The notes under the pieces are model-generated. The model saw only the letters and a list, made by a program, of their open reading frames with translations, was not told where the DNA came from and ran no database searches. 64,000 bases of DNA, taken from the NCBI GenBank assembly GCA_036342255.1, contig JAZAUS010000008.1, positions 1 through 64,000 on the forward strand. Reading direction: 5' to 3'. Of the stretch, positions 15,855 to 22,555 are shown piece by piece. This stretch comes from RUG11198 sp036342255 (GTDB lineage Bacteria; Bacillota_I; Bacilli_A; RF39; UBA660). Each line of letters begins with the position of its first letter. The first letter of the stretch is position 1. A program made the position numbers and the translations under genes.

Positions 15855-16844
15855 CTATTGTTCCAAGTTTTCTTTATAGTTTTTTTCAATTATCTTATCA
15901 AAATATTCATAAATGGATTTCAATAGTCCATTATTATTATAGTATTTTTCATTAAGAATTATTCTTTTATAAAACAATTTACTTAATTCGTGATTTACAT
16001 TTTGTTTAACACCTGTACTACTTATTATTTCATCAAATAAGTATAAAGTATAAGTAATTTGCCTAATTCTTGAATTTCTTAATTTATTAGTTCTGTTTTC
16101 TTTTCCAATTCCACATTTTTGTAGATAATTAATAACTAATGTATCTGCCCTATATGGATTGTCTTTTTTATCTAATTCAGATAATACACAAGAATTATGT
16201 GCTACAGCATTTCTAAGTTTGTTTACTTCTCTTAGAATAAATATATATTTATTATCTTCAAGATGATACTCTTTTGTAAAAAAATCAAAAAAGTTTATTA
16301 GTTCTCCAAATGTTATTATTTCTAAGAATTCCCATATTGGAATATTTTCAATTTTTGAATCACCATCTAAATCATATTTTGAAAATATTTTATTATAGTA
16401 TTCATTTGTTACTTTTTTTCTAATACTATCATGAATTCTTTTTGGATATTTTGTATCATTATAATCATTTTCTAAATATAAATTTACTATATTATATCCA
16501 TTTTCGTTTTCTAATTCTTCTATTGTATTTAGTATTCTTATTTTAAGATAGTGCTCTATATCAATTATCATTTTAAATAATATTATTCTAGTTCTATAAT
16601 CAATGATAGATAAATCTATTAAATAAGCAAAATCTAAATCAATATATTTACCTTTTAAATCACCACATTGATATTTTGTAAAATTATTTTTATAAGCAGT
16701 TAGATTATAATAATTATTATTCTCTCTTAAATATTTTTCAGCTTCTTCTTCAGAACATTCTTCAAATTTAATGTTTTTCTTTTTTAGATATGGAACCATT
16801 TCTGATATTTTCATCATTGGTCTTAAAATTATTTTATTTGTCAT
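15855..16844 (-). CDS. Abi_2 (AbiD/AbiF-like) abortive infection protein with HEPN motif
   Basis: 329 aa. The architecture and the segment YLKIRILNTIEELENENGYN with later KLRNAVAHNSCV fit the Abi_2 family. R211-x4-H216 in RNAVAH is the HEPN ribonuclease R-x4-6-H motif. Residues 67-100 (YIDLDFAYLIDLSIIDYRTR) are the typical helical core. Such proteins are RNA-cleaving toxins used against phage. The start has GAAGGTG upstream, and TATAAT at about -30 indicates a separate promoter. It is followed immediately by a promoter and small RNA. It sits at the border of the accessory island. Confidence 0.8.
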   Translation of the reverse strand: MTNKIILRPMMKISEMVPYLKKKNIKFEECSEEEAEKYLRENNNYYNLTAYKNNFTKYQCGDLKGKYIDLDFAYLIDLSIIDYRTRIILFKMIIDIEHYLKIRILNTIEELENENGYNIVNLYLENDYNDTKYPKRIHDSIRKKVTNEYYNKIFSKYDLDGDSKIENIPIWEFLEIITFGELINFFDFFTKEYHLEDNKYIFILREVNKLRNAVAHNSCVLSELDKKDNPYRADTLVINYLQKCGIGKENRTNKLRNSRIRQITYTLYLFDEIISSTGVKQNVNHELSKLFYKRIILNEKYYNNNGLLKSIYEYFDKIIEKNYKENLEQ

Positions 16845-16900
16845 GTATTACACCTTCTTTAGTCATTGAGAGTATTATAACATAATTTAATAAAAAGTAA

Positions 16901-17755
16901 TTAATTTTTCATTTCTATTTCTAATTCATCTATATATTCATAGTTTAGTGCATTATTTGATGTAACTACACTATCACCTATTTCTTGTTCTAAATCACGT
17001 CTGGCATTACCTGCTATTTTACCACCATGTCTTGCTACTTCTATATTATCATTTAAGCCTTTTGGTCTTTTCTTTTTTGCAATCTCTCTTGTTGCTAATT
17101 CTCCTAAATCTGCTAAAGCTACTTCAACATCTGTCATATTATCTCTTAATGACTCTTTTCTAAGGCCTTTAAATGATTTATATTCTTTAGCAGTCATACC
17201 TGACCATTCTTTATATATTTCATTTGTTAGAATAGCATATTCTATATTTTCAGTTATTCCACCATTTTTCCATATATCAGTAAGCTTTTTTCTATCCTGA
17301 ATACCTTTAATTCTTTTGGCTATCCAATTTTCGTCATAGCCTTTTTTTCTATATAAATCTATTGCCCTCTGGACTGTTAATGATGGATCAAATGTTTCAT
17401 CTATTCTTTCTTTACCTAGCTTTGCTAACCACTGCTTAATTGGTTCAGCATTCTTACTAGGAATTGACTCAATAATCCTGAACATACCTTCAATGTCTAC
17501 AACATCAGTTTTATAGTATTTCCCATCAGAAGCTTTTAATTTCAGTTGGTTACAATTTGTAACCGACTCATTTCCTTCTTTTTTTAATCTATGTTTTAAT
17601 ACTTTCCAATAATTTCTTGGATTATCACTTTCTGACAGAATTCCTACTATATCTACAACACTTATAAAATACTTTTCGCTTTCTTTATCCCAAATGGTTC
17701 TAATGGTTTCATTATTAAATAATTTATTTATTAAATGCATTTTATCTTGATTCAT
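16901..17755 (-). CDS. dinD: DNA damage-inducible protein D-like (Bro-N/antirepressor family)
   Basis: 284 aa. The N-terminal domain is a Bro-N-type DNA-binding fold (IWDKESEKYFISVVDIVGIL, about residues 20-39). The middle has QWLAKLGKERIDE as in Bro-N proteins. The C-terminal part, GLRKESLRDNMTDVEVALAD, LGELATREIAKK and GLNDNIEVARHGG, matches DinD. DinD modulates RecA filaments in E. coli, and related Bro-N proteins are phage antirepressors. A strong promoter with a LexA-like palindrome inside its spacer precedes it, so SOS induction is likely. It lies between the Abi_2 gene and a mobile insert. Confidence 0.8.
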   Translation of the reverse strand: MNQDKMHLINKLFNNETIRTIWDKESEKYFISVVDIVGILSESDNPRNYWKVLKHRLKKEGNESVTNCNQLKLKASDGKYYKTDVVDIEGMFRIIESIPSKNAEPIKQWLAKLGKERIDETFDPSLTVQRAIDLYRKKGYDENWIAKRIKGIQDRKKLTDIWKNGGITENIEYAILTNEIYKEWSGMTAKEYKSFKGLRKESLRDNMTDVEVALADLGELATREIAKKKRPKGLNDNIEVARHGGKIAGNARRDLEQEIGDSVVTSNNALNYEYIDELEIEMKN

Positions 17756-17776
17756 TTTTTACCCTCCTTGTAATAT

Positions 17777-17805
17777 ATTGTAACAAACACTTGTTTGTGT
17801 GTCAA
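17777..17805 (-). promoter_or_regulatory. DinD promoter with embedded LexA-like operator
   Basis: TTGACA (17800-17805), 17 bases, TACAAT (17777-17782) on the minus strand. The spacer contains the palindrome CAAACAAGTGTTTG (17784-17797), which shares the core AACAAGTGTT with the polymerase LexA box at 12354-12367. Confidence 0.75.
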
Positions 17806-17834
17806 CTGTTATTTTTCTAATTGACATGTAAAAG

Positions 17835-17853
17835 GCCTGAATGTTATTCAGGC
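17835..17853 (-). terminator. Terminator of the former 3' end / island gene
   Basis: GCCTGAAT/ATTCAGGC stem followed on the minus strand by CTTTT. It follows the remnant gene end within the left direct repeat and the gene ending at 17921. Confidence 0.65.
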
Positions 17854-17864
17854 TTGGTATTATA

Positions 17865-17896
17865 AAATAAATATTTATCTGGTATTTGTTGGAATT
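17865..17896. repeat. Left copy of 32-bp direct repeat bounding the insert
   Basis: Identical to 20919-20950 at 30 of 32 positions. Read on the minus strand in frame it encodes FQQIPDKYLF, matching FQLLPDKYLF at the end of the hydrolase gene 20898-21524, and continues YNTKPE to a stop. It is therefore a second copy of a gene 3' end, as left by site-specific insertion or by loss of a paralogue. Confidence 0.75.
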
Positions 17897-17920
17897 AATC
17901 TCCTTTTGACTGGAGTTAAT

Positions 17921-18457
17921 TTATATATCTCTATTAGTTCTATTTATATCTACTTTAATATTTGTTTCTTCACCTCTATATTGTTCTTTAATTGTATCTT
18001 TATTTAGAATGTCATCTATATCTTTATCAATATTAATCTCCATTGTTTCCATGTAGAACCAATCTCTAGATATTATATAATCATGTTCATCTGTTATGAA
18101 GACTATTGCTTCATCATATGATATTTCATACTCATCATTATAGTTAATTAAATCATTAACTATTTTAATGGAGATGATTTTTTCGTTGATGTTTATATTT
18201 TTAACTGTATTATCATTTTCAAAATGACTAAAATCATATTCTTTATCTACTTTATCAATAGTAAAATATGTTATGTCTTCATAATCACCAATTAAATTTT
18301 TCTTGTGCATCTCATTAGATATGATGATTGCATAATCTGAAAAATCTAATTTTATTTTTCCAAACACTGGTTCAGTATAATATATTTTTTCTAATTTATT
18401 ACCTTTTATATTTTTTAACAAATCTTCTTCTTTTATTATGAATTTTTGTTTAATCAT
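17921..18457 (-). CDS. Probable immunity protein of the adjacent toxin-like gene
   Basis: 178 aa, acidic, cytosolic, with no recognised domain; it is rich in Asp, Glu, Asn and Ile, with short beta-type segments such as YAIIISNEMH and EAIVFITDEHDYII. The start ATG at 18457 follows GGAGGAAA and overlaps the end of the upstream gene by 8 bases, giving tight translational coupling. An acidic protein following a small basic protein with a polymorphic-toxin-like C-terminus is the normal toxin/immunity order, which is the only basis for the functional suggestion. Confidence 0.5.
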   Translation of the reverse strand: MIKQKFIIKEEDLLKNIKGNKLEKIYYTEPVFGKIKLDFSDYAIIISNEMHKKNLIGDYEDITYFTIDKVDKEYDFSHFENDNTVKNININEKIISIKIVNDLINYNDEYEISYDEAIVFITDEHDYIISRDWFYMETMEINIDKDIDDILNKDTIKEQYRGEETNIKVDINRTNRDI

Positions 18458-18932
18458 ATTTTTTTTCCTCCTCAAAATGTATTCTTTGATTTTTTATTTT
18501 TGGATTAACTTTTGAACTTTTAATATTAATATCTACTGCTGGAGAATTGCCCGTCTTACTTGTTTTAGTATATACTCGATATGTAATAATTGATCCATCA
18601 GGTAAGTATGCTAGTTTGACATTACCATCAGATTTAATATAAGTGTAGCCTTTTGATATTTTGTTAAAAAAGTTTTCTGCTTCTGAGATTGGTTTGTCAG
18701 TATTTATTACTCTTATTTTTGTAGAAGATCCTTTTTTACCAAAGTAGCCACCTTTTGTTATAGGATATTTGTTGGTAATAGCTTTTGCATTCTTATTAAT
18801 GTTATATGTCTTTATGTTATTTATTGAATTTTCTAATTCCTTAATAAGAGATGAATAAGCTTGCTGTTCAAGTGATAATTGTTTGGAATTACCAACTCCA
18901 GTACTTCCTCCTATTTTATTAATTCTTCCCAT
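18450..18932 (-). CDS. Small basic protein with polymorphic-toxin-like C-terminus
   Basis: 160 aa, basic. The C-terminal half (about residues 65-155) has the pattern GYFGKKGSSTKIRVI, LPDGSIITYRVYTKTSKTG, SPAVDINIK and NQRIHFEEE. This beta-rich arrangement, ending in a KIHF-type motif, resembles C-terminal toxin tips of polymorphic or contact-dependent toxins. The N-terminal part is a short helical segment with no export signal. It overlaps DUF4417 upstream by 14 bases and the presumed immunity gene downstream by 8 bases. The activity cannot be assigned. Confidence 0.5.
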   Translation of the reverse strand: MGRINKIGGSTGVGNSKQLSLEQQAYSSLIKELENSINNIKTYNINKNAKAITNKYPITKGGYFGKKGSSTKIRVINTDKPISEAENFFNKISKGYTYIKSDGNVKLAYLPDGSIITYRVYTKTSKTGNSPAVDINIKSSKVNPKIKNQRIHFEEEKKYD

Positions 18933-19647
18933 ATAATTTTCTCCTGTTAGATTCTCTAATGGTATTATCAGGAATTACAACTTTCACATTATTCTCGATA
19001 GCATATTTAAAGATATCATTAATTATATCATCATTAGTAGTTGAAGTATATACTATTATAGCATTTAGTTTTAAATGATCTACTGTAAATTTAATAGCTT
19101 TTTCTAATTTTTTTCTATTATCTTTATCAGTTAGGCAAGACATAGCATTAAAACATACAACTTTGCATTCTTCTATTCCATCAATCATCGTTTCAAATGA
19201 ATCTTCATCGGTATAAGTCATATTAGGGATTGTAATTATTCCTAATTCATTAGCAAACCAAAGTGCTACTAATCTCGAATCAAATATTCTTCCTTCGTTG
19301 ATTGTAGGATAGATATTACCTACTAGACTATAGTCTGGAGATATTATCATTTTTACTCCGTGAAATCTTTTTTTATAGAAATCTAGTTTTTCTCTTATAT
19401 TATATTTAATTGAATTTAATAATCCATCATGATCATCAAATTTTTCATCCCATAAGTAAAAACATAGAGCTGTTAATAATGTCTTAGTATATTTACCAGG
19501 TTCAGTATAAAGTGCGAGAAAGTCTGGATATACTTCTAAGTTGCATTTTAAATTTGGCATTCTACCAGAGTTAGATGGTGTAGTTGTATTTAGTATTCTT
19601 AAATATTCTAATCGAGTTTTTATTTCTATATTATCAACTTTCCTCAT
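18919..19647 (-). CDS. DUF4417 domain protein
   Basis: 242 aa. The pattern FLALYTEPG, LWDEKFDDHDGLL, GVKMIISPDYSLVGNIYPT, WFANELGIITIPNMTY and ETMIDGIEECKVV follows the DUF4417 signature throughout. Members are common on conjugative elements, plasmids and phages and are suspected to act in replication or mobilisation, but their activity is unknown. It is the third gene of the insert and overlaps the toxin-like gene. It supports the mobile-element reading of 17865-20950. Confidence 0.75.
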   Translation of the reverse strand: MRKVDNIEIKTRLEYLRILNTTTPSNSGRMPNLKCNLEVYPDFLALYTEPGKYTKTLLTALCFYLWDEKFDDHDGLLNSIKYNIREKLDFYKKRFHGVKMIISPDYSLVGNIYPTINEGRIFDSRLVALWFANELGIITIPNMTYTDEDSFETMIDGIEECKVVCFNAMSCLTDKDNRKKLEKAIKFTVDHLKLNAIIVYTSTTNDDIINDIFKYAIENNVKVVIPDNTIRESNRRKLYGKN

Positions 19648-19741
19648 ATGTGCACCTGTTGATTGGTGATTTAAGTCTATTATTCATGATTACTCACCAT
19701 TCCTTTCTAATAATAATTTGTAAAATATTCTTAATTTTTTT

Positions 19742-19769
19742 TTGAAAAATTGAACCTTCATGATATAAT
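19742..19769 (+). promoter_or_regulatory. Promoter of the plus-strand small RNA
   Basis: TTGAAA (19742-19747), 16 bases, TATAAT (19764-19769) on the plus strand, opposite to all genes of the insert. Confidence 0.6.
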
Positions 19770-19774
19770 AGACT

Positions 19775-19840
19775 TGTAACCGAATCTATTAGATTTTTGG
19801 TTCTTAGTACTTTGTTATCGCTAGTAACAAAGTACTTTTT
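19775..19840 (+). ncRNA. Candidate small RNA on the plus strand of the insert
   Basis: The transcript predicted from the promoter at 19742-19769 folds into two hairpins: AACC/GGTT enclosing AATCT/AGATT (about 19777-19802), then a perfect 12-bp stem AGTACTTTGTTA/TAACAAAGTACT with loop TCGCTAG (19806-19836) followed by TTTTT. There is no ORF. It lies in the 207-base gap between DUF4417 and the ImmA gene. It may be an antisense or counter-transcript controlling the element; I find no long complementarity within what I could inspect. Confidence 0.5.
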
Positions 19841-19854
19841 CTTTACAATCAATT

Positions 19855-20436
19855 TTATATCACCTCTTCTTTCTTAGTTAACTGTTCATGATTAACATCA
19901 AACTGTTTAACTAATCTTCTTTCATAGTCTTTGAGAAACAAAGAATATCTTTTCCATTTAATAAATCTAACCATTGAATAGTAGCCACATGCCATTGAGG
20001 TATTAAATTTTAAGGCTAAATCTATTGGGTCAACTAAACTAAATAAATTAACTAATGGTGGTGGTGCAATAATATAAACACCAAACCATTCAGCTTCATT
20101 TTCAGCTAAAGTGCATTCACATGTATGTTTTAATTCAATATGTCCTATTTCATGAAATATAGTGGTTCTTATTCTTTCTGGAGTTAAAGAATCATTATAT
20201 TCTATTATTCTTTCACCATTGTGGAAATAATTCAATCCATTTGGAAATCTTTCACAAATTATTTTCATTTCTTCTTCAGTGTATTTATCAGTATACTTTA
20301 TTAATACATACTTTCTTTTTTTACATATTTCAAATGGATTAATTGGAATAGTGTGTATATCACATTCAACTAATGTTTTTACTACTTTTTTCTTAATATA
20401 TTCATATCTTTCATCTCTGAGTCTAATTTTAGACAT
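19855..20436 (-). CDS. ImmA/IrrE-type metallopeptidase
   Basis: 193 aa. The zinc motif TTIFHEIGHIELKH (HEIGH at about residues 103-107) and the downstream AENEAEWFGVYI acidic ligand region are the standard ImmA/IrrE signature. In ICEBs1 and phages such peptidases cleave the cognate repressor during SOS or signalling to derepress the element. It is placed directly after the XRE repressor gene (14-base gap), as expected. GGAGG lies upstream of the ATG. Confidence 0.88.
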   Translation of the reverse strand: MSKIRLRDERYEYIKKKVVKTLVECDIHTIPINPFEICKKRKYVLIKYTDKYTEEEMKIICERFPNGLNYFHNGERIIEYNDSLTPERIRTTIFHEIGHIELKHTCECTLAENEAEWFGVYIIAPPPLVNLFSLVDPIDLALKFNTSMACGYYSMVRFIKWKRYSLFLKDYERRLVKQFDVNHEQLTKKEEVI

Positions 20437-20450
20437 AAATTCCCTCCTGA

Positions 20451-20777
20451 TTATTTGTTTTTTAAGATAATTCTCATCAGTTCATCGTTTTGTTTATTAG
20501 AATAATTTTTAGAATTTCTTGCAAGTAATCCTTCCATTTCATTAAAGCTGATTTCTTTATTAAATTCTTCTTTGTCTTTTCTACCTAATAAGTAATCTGT
20601 TGTTGTATGTAGAGCAGTGGCAAGATTGCATATTGTTTCTCCATGTGGAATTCTATCTCCTTTCATATATCTTGATAATGCAGCTTCGGTAATTCCTACA
20701 TCTTGGGCAAGATCTTTTTGTTTGATATTTTCTCTTGCAAGAAGCTCTCTTAATCTTTCTACGAATTTTTCTTCCAT
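20451..20777 (-). CDS. XRE-family repressor (ImmR-like)
   Basis: 108 aa. The N-terminal helix-turn-helix (LRELLARENIKQKDLAQDVG, then ITEAALSRYMKGDRIPHGET) occupies about residues 8-50, with the usual LATALHTTTDYLLGRKD continuation. The C-terminal 40 residues probably form the dimerisation or cleavage region. It is paired with the ImmA/IrrE peptidase downstream. The promoter upstream carries a palindrome overlapping the -10/-35 spacer, so it is likely autoregulated. Confidence 0.9.
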   Translation of the reverse strand: MEEKFVERLRELLARENIKQKDLAQDVGITEAALSRYMKGDRIPHGETICNLATALHTTTDYLLGRKDKEEFNKEISFNEMEGLLARNSKNYSNKQNDELMRIILKNK

Positions 20778-20830
20778 ATTATGTGGTTTCCTTTCTCAGT
20801 AAGATGACTTTACTCCTCTTACTTACCATT

Positions 20831-20860
20831 AGTATAATACAAAAATTATACTTTTGTCAA
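20831..20860 (-). promoter_or_regulatory. Repressor promoter with palindromic operator
   Basis: TTGACA (20855-20860), 18 bases, TATACT (20831-20836) on the minus strand. AGTATAA-N8-TTATACT (20831-20852) fills the spacer and -10, as expected for an XRE operator. Confidence 0.65.
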
Positions 20861-20890
20861 CTAATTTGAGCTTAAAATTTATTTTTAAAA

Positions 20891-20910
20891 CCCAGAATTA
20901 TTTTTCTGGG
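20891..20910 (-). terminator. Terminator overlapping the end of the hydrolase gene
   Basis: CCCAGAA/TTCTGGG-type stem followed by TTTTAAAAAT on the minus strand. It includes the last codons of the gene ending at 20898. Confidence 0.65.
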
Positions 20911-21524
20911 TTTATGTTAAATAAATATTTATCTGGTAATAGTTGGAATTGGTCATCACTTTTACTAAAGTGATGATCTTGTTTATCTTCTATATATACT
21001 TTTATTCTATTAGTTTCTATAGCTTTTAATAGATCTATATAATCTATAGATTGGTCATATTCTCCATATATAAATTTAATAGATTCTCCTTTAAAGGATA
21101 GAGCTCCTTCTTTAGTTTTATGATAATTATACATTAGGGGACCATTTACTAGAGCCATTCTTTTTATTTTAGGATATTTATATCCATACCAGGCTCCTAT
21201 TAGAGCACCATTGGAGAATCCTAAATAATATATTTTATAGTCTTTAAATATGTTAGCATAGTCTTCTATAATAGTCATGGCGTTATCTAAAGGGTTATGT
21301 CCATCAAAGGGATTTGATGAACATATAACACTACAGTTATATTTATTATTTAATCTTTTAGCCATCTTTATATATTTATTATTATATCCATATAAAGATC
21401 CATTCTGACCTGCTTTAATAAATACTATAGTATTATTACCATTTATTATTCCATAATCTATTATTATATTATTCATAAACTTACTATGTATTTCTTTATC
21501 AAATACTAATTCTTCTTTAGACAT
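20898..21524 (-). CDS. Alpha/beta hydrolase-like protein
   Basis: 208 aa. The nucleophile elbow is GFSNGALIG (Ser at about residue 103), the acid is likely Asp in FIYGEYDQ and the general base is His in KQDHHFSK, giving a complete triad in order. The strand-turn FIKAGQNGS after strand 3 may form the oxyanion region. It is probably a small cytosolic esterase or thioesterase; the substrate is unknown. The start at 21524 uses AGGTGAT. Its 3' end is duplicated at 17865-17896, marking the right boundary of the insert. Confidence 0.65.
   Translation of the reverse strand: MSKEELVFDKEIHSKFMNNIIIDYGIINGNNTIVFIKAGQNGSLYGYNNKYIKMAKRLNNKYNCSVICSSNPFDGHNPLDNAMTIIEDYANIFKDYKIYYLGFSNGALIGAWYGYKYPKIKRMALVNGPLMYNYHKTKEGALSFKGESIKFIYGEYDQSIDYIDLLKAIETNRIKVYIEDKQDHHFSKSDDQFQLLPDKYLFNINPEK
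20919..20950. repeat. Right copy of 32-bp direct repeat bounding the insert
   Basis: Matches 17865-17896 with 2 mismatches in 32 bases. It lies inside the hydrolase gene, coding for its final residues, as attachment sites in gene 3' ends usually do. Confidence 0.75.
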
Positions 21525-21528
21525 ATAT

Positions 21529-21558
21529 ATCACCTATATTGATTATAACATGAAAAAA
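21529..21558 (-). repeat. 30-bp promoter/RBS repeat, copy 1
   Basis: Exactly identical to 22498-22527. On the minus strand it contains TATAAT followed closely by AGGTGAT, so it carries the -10 element and ribosome-binding site of the hydrolase gene. Confidence 0.8.
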
Positions 21559-21578
21559 GTAAGAATTGAGTCTTACTT
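21557..21578 (-). terminator. Terminator of the PD-(D/E)XK gene
   Basis: AAGTAAGA/TCTTACTT stem followed on the minus strand by a T run, at the stop of the gene ending at 21577. The T run leads straight into the next promoter. Confidence 0.65.
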
Positions 21579-22494
21579 ATTTTTCTATTTCATTATACAT
21601 CATTAAAACATTTATTTTAGATAATATATCATATAGTTTTAATGCTGCTTTCATACATTCATGCATTTCATTAGTATAGTTATTAAATTCATTTTTAAAA
21701 TCAATTATTGGGACATTTAATCTAATTGATAGAGATTTACCTGTTTTAACTATTTTTAAGTCATTAGATAATTCTTTAATATATTTATTAAATATATCAA
21801 TATAATTGGCCATTTTATTGAAAGTAAGATCCATATATCCTCTATCAGATTTATGCATAATTTTTACTTGTTTAAAGTCTGTTAATAATTCAGGCCATGA
21901 TGCACTAGAACCTCTTGGACCATGTATTTCATGTATTTTAATTGTCGGATAGTATAATCTAATAAATTCATAGTATTTTTCCCAAAATTTAGTTACCATT
22001 TCATTTTCAATAATAACATAACCAGATTCTTTTTCTTCTATAGCTTTATTGATTAGAGTTTTAGCATAAATATCATTAGATAGTACTTTAAGAATTTCTT
22101 CATAAGATATTTGATATTGATATTTTTCTACATATGGGTTGGTATTTAAATATTGTTTTGGTGCTATTATTATAGTTTTAAATTCATTATATCTATTATT
22201 ACTTATTCCTCTTTTTCCTCTTTCAATATATCTTTCTGGTTGTAAATCCATAGCAGGAGCATCAATTTTATCTTCAATTAATAATCCTACTTTATGATTT
22301 TCTTTTTCAATAATAACTGTTATATCAGATTCTCCTAGATCAGCATCTACATAAGAGTGTTCTACACTAATTACTTTATAATTTTTATAATTTAATTTAT
22401 CTAAGAATAATTTAGTTAATTTATTATTAATGAAATTATTAATAACAAGAAGATCCATATCTCTTTCTAATACTTTTTCTATTTTAAATAACAT
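21577..22494 (-). CDS. PD-(D/E)XK nuclease superfamily protein
   Basis: 305 aa. Residues about 52-80 contain GESDITVIIEKENHKVGLLI followed by EDKIDAPA, a PD-(D/E)XK core (Asp in ESD, Glu-Asp-Lys in EDK) as in PDDEXK_4-type proteins. YIERGKRGI follows the core. The C-terminal half has helical segments and no clear domain. It is probably a nuclease of the defence island. The start at 22494 uses AGGTGAT; the upstream in-frame Met has no ribosome-binding site. It has its own promoter, identical to that of the downstream hydrolase gene. Confidence 0.7.
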   Translation of the reverse strand: MLFKIEKVLERDMDLLVINNFINNKLTKLFLDKLNYKNYKVISVEHSYVDADLGESDITVIIEKENHKVGLLIEDKIDAPAMDLQPERYIERGKRGISNNRYNEFKTIIIAPKQYLNTNPYVEKYQYQISYEEILKVLSNDIYAKTLINKAIEEKESGYVIIENEMVTKFWEKYYEFIRLYYPTIKIHEIHGPRGSSASWPELLTDFKQVKIMHKSDRGYMDLTFNKMANYIDIFNKYIKELSNDLKIVKTGKSLSIRLNVPIIDFKNEFNNYTNEMHECMKAALKLYDILSKINVLMMYNEIEK

Positions 22495-22497
22495 ATA

Positions 22498-22527
22498 ATC
22501 ACCTATATTGATTATAACATGAAAAAA
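22498..22527 (-). repeat. 30-bp promoter/RBS repeat, copy 2
   Basis: Identical 30 bases to 21529-21558, in front of the PD-(D/E)XK gene; it carries the -10 element and AGGTGAT. Confidence 0.8.
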
Positions 22528-22555
22528 CATATATAGATTATATTCTATATATGTT
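22526..22555 (-). terminator. Terminator of the DUF262 pair
   Basis: A perfect 12-bp stem (AACATATATAGA/TCTATATATGTT) followed on the minus strand by a T run. Confidence 0.7.

Larger units (their letters stand above)
17865..20950. mobile_element. 3-kb genomic insert with ImmR/ImmA-type regulators
   Basis: A block of five minus-strand genes lies between two 32-bp direct repeats that duplicate the coding 3' end of the hydrolase gene at 20898. The genes are an XRE repressor, an ImmA/IrrE peptidase, a DUF4417 protein and a toxin/immunity-like pair. A small RNA locus is on the plus strand. The regulator pair is typical of ICEBs1-like elements and prophages. No integrase, relaxase or replication gene is visible, so it is either a decayed element or one mobilised in trans. 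Confidence 0.6.
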
